Origin: Chaera sp964544355
GTDB lineage: Bacteria > Patescibacteriota > Saccharimonadia > Saccharimonadales > Saccharimonadaceae
Assembly: GCA_964544355.1 (NCBI GenBank)
Contig: CAZJAI010000005.1
Span: 1-16,274, forward strand
Direction of reading: 5' to 3'
Length of the DNA stretch: 16,274 nt
Shown: positions 1 through 4,625 of the stretch, piece after piece
How the letters are laid out: every line of letters begins with the position of its first letter
Numbering within the stretch: the stretch's first letter is position 1
Position numbers and translations under genes: made by a program
Notes under the pieces: generated by a model
The model's input: the letters and a program-made list of their open reading frames with translations, nothing else
What the model was told of the DNA's origin: nothing
The model's database searches: none

Positions 1-207
1 AGCCTGGCCGCCGCCTGCAAAAGCGTCCGCGCCCCCGAGGGCGAAGCCGAAACCTCGGCCGCCCTGGCTGTCGCTCGGGTAGAGAGATGGCTGATGGGCC
101 GCCCCGAGGTTACTACGGCGGATATCCGCCGCAAGGCCGCCGAAGCGCTGGTTGTCTATAACCCCGAAGCGGCGTATATCTATCAACAACACAAAAACAT
201 TTCTTAA
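1..207 (+). CDS. ATP-cone domain protein, C-terminal part (cut by window edge)
   Basis: Frame 1 is open from the first base to a TAA at 205-207 and encodes 68 residues. No start is visible, so the gene begins outside the window. The tail resembles the C-terminal half of an ATP-cone, the small nucleotide-binding module found in NrdR and at the N-terminus of ribonucleotide reductases: an alanine-rich helix, then VERWL, then RPEVTTADIRRKAAEAL, then NPEAAYIYQQHKN. The motif 'T(T/S)xxIR...AL...NPEAAYxY' is what I rely on. Whether this is NrdR-like, a reductase fragment or a stand-alone ATP-cone protein cannot be decided, because any zinc ribbon or catalytic part would lie upstream. It ends 28 bases before the oxidoreductase gene on the same strand, so the two are probably co-transcribed. 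Confidence 0.6.
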   Translation, partial: SLAAACKSVRAPEGEAETSAALAVARVERWLMGRPEVTTADIRRKAAEALVVYNPEAAYIYQQHKNIS

Positions 208-235
208 AAAAGGCTAAACGAGGGCTCAAACGATC

Positions 236-1603
236 ATGGCAAAACAAAAATACGATTACGACCTGGTGGTCTTGGGCAGCGGCGGGGGCGGCAGCGTGGC
301 GGCTCACTTGGCGGCCAAGGCCGGCAAAAGGGTGGCGATAGTCGAAGCCGGCTCGCTGGGGGGCGAATGCCCCAATTTTGGCTGCGTGCCTACCAAAGCG
401 CTGCTGCAAGCGGCTTGGTTGTACGATGCGGCCAAGCACGGCCAGCCCTTTGGCATCCGTTCGGCGGCGGTAGGCTATAACTACCCCTCGATCAAGGCCT
501 GGAAGGATACGGCCGTTAAAAATACTGGCGTGGCAGACAGCCGCTCGTATCACGAATCGGCAGGCGTCAGAGTGCTTGGCGGCGCCGCGCACTTTATCGG
601 GCCGCACCAGGTCAGCGTCGAGAGGCGCCACGTTTCGGCGGCAAACTTTTTGGTGGCCACCGGTTCTTACTGGCACATACCGGACATACAGGGCTTGGAT
701 AAGGCTGGCTTTTTAACGCCGCGCGAGGCCATCAACCTGCTGAGACCGCCTAAAAGCCTGTTTATTGTCGGCAGCGGCGCCAGCGGCTGCGAGTTTGCCG
801 AGCTGTTTAGCGCCTTCGGCAGCAAGATTTACCTTGCCGATGTGGCGCCGCGCGTTTTGCCCAGAGAGGATCAAGAGGTTAGCCGGACGGTAGAAGAGAT
901 TTTCAGCCGGCAGCGCGGCATGACCATTCTTGGCAGCAGCAAGGTTCTAAAAGTCAGCCGCGAAGGCGCGCTTAAAAAAGTGGTCTTTCAGCGCGGCGGC
1001 CACGAGCAAGCGGTTAAAGTTGAAGAAATCCTGATAGCCGCCGGGCGGTTGCCCAACACTGATATCGGGCTGGAAAACGCCGGCGTGGATTATTCGCCCG
1101 CCGGCATCAACGTTAACCAATACCTGCAAACCTCCGCCCGGCATATCTACGCCGCCGGCGATGTCATTGGCGGGTACATGCTAACCCACGTGGCCACTTA
1201 CGAAAGCCGAGTGGCGGCCCACAACCTGATTCACCGCGAAAAACGCTCTCCGGATTACCGGGCAGTGCCGCGGGTAACTTTTCTTAACCCCGAAGTGGCC
1301 TCGGTAGGCGCCAGCGAAGAAGACTGCCTAAGACGCGACATGGCGGTGCGCACGGCGCTGGCCCCGGTAAGCATTATCGGCCGCTCCAATACCAGCAACT
1401 TCCGAGAAGGCTTTGTTAAAGTGATAGCCGACAAATCCGGGCGGCTGATCGGCGCCAGCGTGGTCTGCCCGAGGGCCGGCGAGATTATCCACGAACTGAC
1501 CCTGGCCATCCAATACGATTTGCTGGCCAGTGAGGTAGCCTCTACCCTGCACGCTTTTCCCACCTGGAGCGAGGCCGTGCGGATTGCTTGCAGCAAAATA
1601 TAA
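236..1603 (+). CDS. FAD/NAD(P)-dependent disulfide oxidoreductase (Lpd/MerA-like)
   Basis: A 455-residue cytoplasmic flavoenzyme of the dihydrolipoyl dehydrogenase / mercuric reductase superfamily. Domains in order: an FAD-binding Rossmann fold with GSGGGG at 14-19, the redox-active disulfide C45-x4-C50 in GGECPNFGCVPTK, an NAD(P)-binding fold with GSGASG near 180 followed by an acidic residue at the end of the second strand (suggesting NADH), a second FAD motif (AAGDVIGG), and a C-terminal dimerisation domain. The start is supported by GAGGG at 220-224, 11 bases before the ATG. The odd feature is near the C-terminus: lipoamide dehydrogenases carry His-Pro-Thr...Glu there, whereas this protein has Phe441-Pro-Thr-Trp-Ser-Glu446. 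The usual catalytic base is therefore replaced while the glutamate is kept. No lipoyl-complex genes lie nearby. The family is secure; the substrate is unknown. Confidence 0.88.
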   Translation: MAKQKYDYDLVVLGSGGGGSVAAHLAAKAGKRVAIVEAGSLGGECPNFGCVPTKALLQAAWLYDAAKHGQPFGIRSAAVGYNYPSIKAWKDTAVKNTGVADSRSYHESAGVRVLGGAAHFIGPHQVSVERRHVSAANFLVATGSYWHIPDIQGLDKAGFLTPREAINLLRPPKSLFIVGSGASGCEFAELFSAFGSKIYLADVAPRVLPREDQEVSRTVEEIFSRQRGMTILGSSKVLKVSREGALKKVVFQRGGHEQAVKVEEILIAAGRLPNTDIGLENAGVDYSPAGINVNQYLQTSARHIYAAGDVIGGYMLTHVATYESRVAAHNLIHREKRSPDYRAVPRVTFLNPEVASVGASEEDCLRRDMAVRTALAPVSIIGRSNTSNFREGFVKVIADKSGRLIGASVVCPRAGEIIHELTLAIQYDLLASEVASTLHAFPTWSEAVRIACSKI

Positions 1604-1620
1604 GAAGCTAAGTTTTTTCA

Positions 1621-1649
1621 AAATAAAACAGGCCCCGTATAGGAGCCTG
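1621..1649 (-). terminator. Rho-independent terminator of the RRM gene
   Basis: Read on the minus strand, CAGGCTCC pairs with GGGGCCTG (8 bp including one G-T pair) around a TATAC loop, and is followed at once by TTTTATTTT. The stem spans 1629-1649. It sits 19 bases after the RRM gene's stop. On the plus strand no U-run follows the stem, so it is not obviously a terminator for the convergent oxidoreductase gene. Confidence 0.85.
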
Positions 1650-1667
1650 CTCTAAGCTAAATCCAGA

Positions 1668-1922
1668 TTAGGCCGTTTTGGGCCTGGCCTGGTTAACGGT
1701 GACGGTGCGTCCGCCCAGCTCTTTGCCGTTCATGCCGTTGATAGCCGCTTGGCCTTCCTCTTCGGTTGACATTTCGACAAAACCAAAGCCCTTGGAGCGG
1801 CCGGTTTCGTGGTCGGTAATGACAACTGCTGACTCAACGGTACCAAACGGAGCAAAAGCGGCTTCCAGCTCTTCTTGGGTGGTGCTGAAAGGTAAACCGC
1901 CTACAAATAACTTATATGCCAT
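1668..1922 (-). CDS. Single-RRM RNA-binding protein
   Basis: An 84-residue protein consisting almost only of one RNA recognition motif. RNP2 is seen as LFVGGL at 5-10 and RNP1 as KGFGFVEM at 44-51, with the usual beta-alpha-beta-beta-alpha-beta spacing between and after them. It ends in a short basic tail (ARPKTA). Small single-RRM proteins of this type are known in cyanobacteria and many other bacteria, where they bind single-stranded RNA and are often cold-responsive; the RNA target here is unknown. A strong terminator follows. The nearest good promoter is about 135-145 bases upstream (2062-2070), which would give a long leader like those of cold-shock mRNAs. An AAGG sits 12-13 bases before the ATG. 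Confidence 0.93.
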   Translation of the reverse strand: MAYKLFVGGLPFSTTQEELEAAFAPFGTVESAVVITDHETGRSKGFGFVEMSTEEEGQAAINGMNGKELGGRTVTVNQARPKTA

Positions 1923-2061
1923 CTACTTGGGTACCTTATTTTTTAGTTATCGCAAGCTACGACCCTACTTTAGGCTGCCGATCAGTAACTTGGAGCTGAT
2001 TGATAACGCACCCGCGACACTTTTCGGACAAATTGCACATAAAGGAACCTGCGGCTTGTAT

Positions 2062-2070
2062 TGTATAACA
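2062..2070 (-). promoter_or_regulatory. Extended -10 promoter, probably for the RRM gene with a long leader
   Basis: The minus strand reads TGTTATACA here (TG-n-TATACA). A poor -35 candidate, TTAGGT, lies 16 bases upstream. Transcription would begin near 2055 and leave an untranslated leader of roughly 130 bases before the RRM start codon at 1922. The intervening stretch 1923-2213 contains no gene I can support; the long open frame on the opposite strand is a shadow of the RRM gene. Confidence 0.4.
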
Positions 2071-2131
2071 TTTTTTAACAAATACCTAACAAAAATACGA
2101 TACGAGCCTGTGGATATTTCGCCGAACCTAA

Positions 2132-2174
2132 AACGGCCCAAAGCTTAGGTGAGAAACCATTGCTATGGGCCGTT
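2132..2174 (-). terminator. Large-loop hairpin after the initiator tRNA (possible terminator)
   Basis: A 9-bp perfect inverted repeat (AACGGCCCA at 2132-2140, TGGGCCGTT at 2166-2174) encloses 25 bases. Inside the arms on the minus strand, CCAT-AGCA-ATGG could form a small inner stem. It begins 40 bases beyond the tRNA 3' end. Only a short U-run (GTTTTAGG) follows on the minus strand, so terminator activity is plausible but not certain; a structured RNA element is the alternative. Confidence 0.4.
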
Positions 2175-2213
2175 CCATATTCGGGCTAAAACCGAGCTGC
2201 GACGCAGAAAACT

Positions 2214-2291
2214 TGGTAGCGGGGGCTGGATTTGAACCAGCGACCTCGTGGTTATGAGCCACGCGAGCTGACCAGGCTGCTCCACCCCGCG
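2214..2291 (-). tRNA. Initiator tRNA-fMet (anticodon CAT)
   Basis: A complete 78-base cloverleaf with CCA encoded. The acceptor stem is CGCGGGG against CCCCGCT, the D arm has the initiator-type A11-U24 pair, the anticodon loop is CTCATAA, the variable loop AGGTC and the T arm GCTGG/TTCAAAT/CCAGC. The lack of a Watson-Crick pair at 1-72 marks it as an initiator; here the mismatch is C1-U72 rather than the usual C1-A72. The anticodon stem is CGTGG/CCACG, so two of the three G-C pairs typical of initiators are present and the first (29-41) is U-A. It lies downstream of the FtsB-like gene on the same strand but has its own strong promoter. Confidence 0.95.
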
Positions 2292-2304
2292 CCGACAAAC
2301 TACA

Positions 2305-2332
2305 ATTATAGATCAGAGGACAGATCTGTCAA
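2305..2332 (-). promoter_or_regulatory. Consensus promoter of the initiator tRNA
   Basis: Minus strand: TTGACA at 2332-2327, a 16-base spacer, and TATAAT at 2310-2305. Both hexamers match the sigma-70 consensus exactly. Transcription should start near 2298, about seven bases before the tRNA. The TGA stop of the FtsB-like gene lies inside the -35 box, and a 12-base perfect palindrome (GACAGATCTGTC, 2319-2330) overlaps the -35 region. Confidence 0.85.
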
Positions 2333-2745
2333 GCCCCCGGGCGGCGGCCAAAAAAGAAATACAGCCACTGCTCAAAGTTGCCTCTGGCCGGCGAACTGGG
2401 CCGTTTGGCTTGAGCCGACGCCGGCGGGGGCGGCGGCTGGGGCAGCAAGATCAGTTTTTCGCCCGGCAAACCTCTGCTTAGCTTGTCGCGAGCGCTAAGC
2501 TCCAGGTATTCGGCGCTCTTAAGGTAGTTTTGCTGATACTTCAGCGTGTCGTTTTCTAGGCCAAGCAGCTGAGTTTCTTGAACCAGCCGGTCTACCTTTT
2601 GTTGCAGCAAAAAATTACGCTGCAAGGCCTGCATGGTGCTCCATACCAGGCTTAAAGCGATCAACAGGGCCAGCGCCAGGGTGGCGTTTTCGATATTAAC
2701 CTGCGCCCTGACGTTCGCGTAGGCGCGTTTCAAACCGGTTTTCAT
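2329..2745 (-). CDS. FtsB/DivIC-like septum formation initiator protein
   Basis: A 138-residue bitopic membrane protein. A short basic cytoplasmic N-terminus is followed by one transmembrane helix at about 20-38 (ATLALALLIALSLVW), a coiled coil at about 42-75 rich in Q, L and E, and the region ELSARDKLSRGLPGE, which fits the family's conserved block. In model bacteria FtsB/DivIC links FtsL and FtsQ/DivIB and helps activate septal cell-wall synthesis at the division site. The C-terminus adds a proline run (PPPPP) and an arginine-rich tail that are not part of the usual domain. A weak -10-like TAAACT lies ten bases before the ATG. The gene ends inside the -35 box of the downstream initiator tRNA. 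The family call is good; FtsB versus DivIC cannot be separated from sequence alone. Confidence 0.8.
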   Translation of the reverse strand: MKTGLKRAYANVRAQVNIENATLALALLIALSLVWSTMQALQRNFLLQQKVDRLVQETQLLGLENDTLKYQQNYLKSAEYLELSARDKLSRGLPGEKLILLPQPPPPPASAQAKRPSSPARGNFEQWLYFFFGRRPGA

Positions 2746-2789
2746 CGGTAATTCAAGTTTAACACCGCTGGCACTCGGGCCGCTTAAAT

Positions 2790-2798
2790 TGCTATACT
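2790..2798 (+). promoter_or_regulatory. Extended -10 promoter of the second CAT tRNA
   Basis: TGCTATACT (TG-n-TATACT) ends 21 bases before the tRNA's first base, placing transcription start about 14 bases upstream of the mature tRNA. I see no good -35 box, which fits an extended -10 promoter. Confidence 0.6.
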
Positions 2799-2819
2799 AA
2801 AAACCGTTCCGATCTTTAT

Positions 2820-2895
2820 GGGGATGTAGCTCAGTGGTTAGAGCAGTCGGCTCATAACCGATTGGTCCCTGGTTCAAGTCCAGGCATCCCCACCA
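2820..2895 (+). tRNA. tRNA with CAT anticodon, probably tRNA-Ile2 (lysidine type)
   Basis: A complete 76-base cloverleaf with CCA encoded: acceptor GGGGATG/CATCCCC, D arm GCTC/GAGC, anticodon stem GTCGG/CCGAT with loop CTCATAA, variable loop TGGTC, T arm CCTGG/CCAGG. The fully paired 1-72 position rules out an initiator. A CAT anticodon means either elongator methionine or the minor isoleucine tRNA whose C34 is changed to lysidine by TilS so that it reads AUA. From memory, the D arm and the anticodon arm plus variable loop (GCAG..GGCTCATAACCG..) look more like E. coli and Bacillus tRNA-Ile2 than elongator tRNA-Met, so I favour Ile2. The tRNA call is secure; the amino acid is not. Confidence 0.93.
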
Positions 2896-2991
2896 AAGTT
2901 GACTCATTTTCGCAATTTGTGCTGTGCGACCTCAAAGGAAAGGCCTAATTTAGCGGCTCCAAATCCAATTCCGAAATCATACGAAATTCCT

Positions 2992-3630
2992 TCAGGAAAA
3001 ATCGTCTTGTGGCTTGATGAATTCTTCCCACGACTTCATCTTTGAGTATGCAATACTTTTAGGCCTGAACTTTGCTTTACGATTATCATAGATGAATCTC
3101 AGGCGCTGGTAACTGACATAGCTCAGGATAATTCCTGTGCTAGTGCCAAGATTTAAACTTTCTACAATGCCGCCCATCGGTATCTGTATACACATATCCG
3201 CTGCATCAGCAGCTTCATCTGATATACCTTTTGATTCGTTACCAAACCAAACTGCTAGCCGCTTTTGTGTAAATGTTGCCTCGTAAAGATAGATATTCTC
3301 TTGACCCTTTATATGGGATGAGGTAACCGCAATTGTGTAGCGGTTTTTTCGCAAGTGAGCAATGCACTTGGCGGCAGCATCGAACTGCTTCACAAATACC
3401 CATTTATTAGAGCCTGCACTTAAATTGGTTAACCGCTTATGCGTTCGTGATGTTTCAAAATCTTTAACAATTTTGTTATTGCCAATAACATATAGTTTTT
3501 CAACACCGAATGCTGCAATATTTCTTACCGTAGAGGCTATATTAACAATGTATTTTGGGTTTTCCAAAACACAAATAAAATATTTATTTTGCAGATGTTT
3601 AACCTGTCTAATTTTATTTCTTATAGGCAT
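2992..3630 (-). CDS. TrmH/SpoU-family 2'-O-ribose RNA methyltransferase
   Basis: A 212-residue SPOUT methyltransferase. Motif 1 is seen at 24-42 (NP...N...TVRN..AFG), motif 2 at 129-137 (FGNESKGIS) and motif 3 at 150-162 (IPMGG..ESLNL), which together form the knotted S-adenosylmethionine site; Arg36 and Asn160 are at the positions expected for catalysis. Known relatives methylate the 2'-hydroxyl of a tRNA or rRNA ribose; the target is undetermined. The gene is markedly AT-rich: a 60-base sample from 3421 has 17 G/C, against 35 of 60 in the neighbouring PEBP gene (3781-3840). Lysine, asparagine and isoleucine are correspondingly common. Together with the adjacent tRNA this suggests acquisition by transfer. 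An extended -10 box (TGTTATAAT) lies nine bases before the ATG and no Shine-Dalgarno site is correctly placed. Confidence 0.88.
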   Translation of the reverse strand: MPIRNKIRQVKHLQNKYFICVLENPKYIVNIASTVRNIAAFGVEKLYVIGNNKIVKDFETSRTHKRLTNLSAGSNKWVFVKQFDAAAKCIAHLRKNRYTIAVTSSHIKGQENIYLYEATFTQKRLAVWFGNESKGISDEAADAADMCIQIPMGGIVESLNLGTSTGIILSYVSYQRLRFIYDNRKAKFRPKSIAYSKMKSWEEFIKPQDDFS

Positions 3631-3639
3631 ATCGTTTGA

Positions 3640-3648
3640 ATTATAACA
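3640..3648 (-). promoter_or_regulatory. Extended -10 promoter of the TrmH-like gene (near-leaderless)
   Basis: Minus strand TG-T-TATAAT, with the -10 hexamer at 3645-3640 and the ATG at 3630. Transcription would begin only two or three bases before the start codon. A GGAGG further upstream (about 3652-3656) lies before the -10 box and so could not serve as a ribosome binding site for this transcript. Confidence 0.65.
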
Positions 3649-3717
3649 AAACCTCCGCGGGGCGCCGGACCGATATAAAAGCGGTGTAAAATAATACCTA
3701 GGAGGTGCGCTACGCTT

Positions 3718-4161
3718 ATGAAACTCTTAAGTCCGGCCTTTGCCGACGGCCAAGCAATCCCCGCCCGGTACAGCTGCGAGGGCGCGGACGTCAATCCGGC
3801 CTTAATTATTGAAAACGTGCCGGCTGGCACCCAAAGCCTGGCCCTGATCATGGACGACCCCGACGCGCCCAGCGGCACTTTTACCCATTGGGCGATGTTT
3901 AACCTGGATCCCGCGACTTCTTTAATTGCCGAAAACAACCCTCCAAAAGCGGCCCGCGGCCAAAACAGCGCCGAAGAGCCGGGCTATATAGGTCCTTGCC
4001 CGCCCAGCGGCCGCCACCGTTATATTTTTACGGTTTACGCTCTAGATCGCGCTTTGGATCTGCCGGATGGCGTTACCGCCGACAGGCTGCGGTCGGCCAT
4101 GGCCGACCGCACCATAGAACAGGCGCGCTTAACCGGTACTTACCAAAAGAGTCTGGCTTAG
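3718..4161 (+). CDS. YbhB/YbcL-family PEBP-like protein
   Basis: A 147-residue protein of the phosphatidylethanolamine-binding / Raf kinase inhibitor-like family. Seen: CEGADVNPAL at 20-29, the ligand-pocket motif DDPDAPSG..THW at 46-58, and the second conserved block GPCPPSGRHRYIFTVYALD. Length fits the bacterial YbhB/YbcL group; no signal peptide is visible, so it should be cytoplasmic. Bacterial members have no well-established biochemical role. The start is fixed by AGGAGG at 3700-3705, twelve bases before the ATG. TAAAAT near 3687-3692 may be its -10 box. Its last four bases overlap the 3' end of the convergent YggT-like gene, so the two messages can pair at their ends. Confidence 0.92.
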   Translation: MKLLSPAFADGQAIPARYSCEGADVNPALIIENVPAGTQSLALIMDDPDAPSGTFTHWAMFNLDPATSLIAENNPPKAARGQNSAEEPGYIGPCPPSGRHRYIFTVYALDRALDLPDGVTADRLRSAMADRTIEQARLTGTYQKSLA

Positions 4162-4541
4162 GCTTCGCCGCGGTCGCGCCGATGCAGGGTAAAAACCTTG
4201 GCCAGGCCCGTGATAAAAATGCCATAAACCACCATGGCCACTAAAGTGGCGGACTCAAAAGTGGCGTTGCCATAAGACGGCTGAAAACTGAACAAACCGA
4301 AAAACGGCCAAACCAGCGGGTAGCTCAGGCCAAAAACCAGATCGGCAAAAGGATTGGCCCGGTTGGCGCCAAGCAGGGCCAGTAAAAATCTGAGCAGTAA
4401 TAGCGTCAGCACGGCTCCGCCAAGGTAATAGACAAGGCGCTCGGCAAAAACCGGCCCCGAAACCGTTTGGCGTTTGACGCCGTTGGTATCCGGACTAACA
4501 GTTCGAGTAACTTCGGTGGTACGTTCCTCTTCCGTAGCCAT
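4158..4541 (-). CDS. YggT-like integral membrane protein
   Basis: A 127-residue protein with a polar, threonine-rich N-terminus (1-30), a hydrophobic helix at about 36-57, the block NPFADLVFGLSYPLVWPFFGLF at about 63-84 (split: NPFADLVFGL then SYPLVWPFFGLF), and a second helix at about 96-114, ending in a basic tail. The pattern of two helices separated by a proline-rich loop with PL.WPF fits the YggT family, whose members have been linked to cell envelope, division or osmotic functions without a settled mechanism. The start has AAGGAGG ideally placed before the ATG, and an extended -10 box at 4567-4575. The gene's stop overlaps the convergent PEBP gene by four bases. A divergent DUF with the same topology is the alternative. 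Confidence 0.65.
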   Translation of the reverse strand: MATEEERTTEVTRTVSPDTNGVKRQTVSGPVFAERLVYYLGGAVLTLLLLRFLLALLGANRANPFADLVFGLSYPLVWPFFGLFSFQPSYGNATFESATLVAMVVYGIFITGLAKVFTLHRRDRGEA

Positions 4542-4566
4542 ATGACCTCCTTTGCTTGCTGTTTTT

Positions 4567-4594
4567 ATTTTAACAAATCAAGCGGGCGAAGCAA
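4567..4594 (-). promoter_or_regulatory. Promoter of the YggT-like gene
   Basis: Minus strand: TTGCTT at 4594-4589, a 16-base spacer, and TAAAAT at 4572-4567 preceded by TG-n (extended -10). It lies between the metal ATPase stop (4626) and the YggT-like start, indicating that this gene need not depend on the metal-regulated operon upstream. I see no convincing terminator after the ATPase, so read-through is possible. Confidence 0.6.
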
Positions 4595-4625
4595 TCGAGT
4601 CGGCCCCAAAAAGCAAGAGCGGCCG

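Noticed and set aside
1678..2148. 156-codon plus-strand open frame
   Set aside because: It runs antisense to the RRM gene and beyond, with no family features and no ribosome site; a shadow of the RRM gene.
2896..3720. Integrated element bounded by tRNA att sites
   Set aside because: No repeat of the tRNA 3' end is found on the far side of the AT-rich gene, and there is no integrase or other mobile gene.
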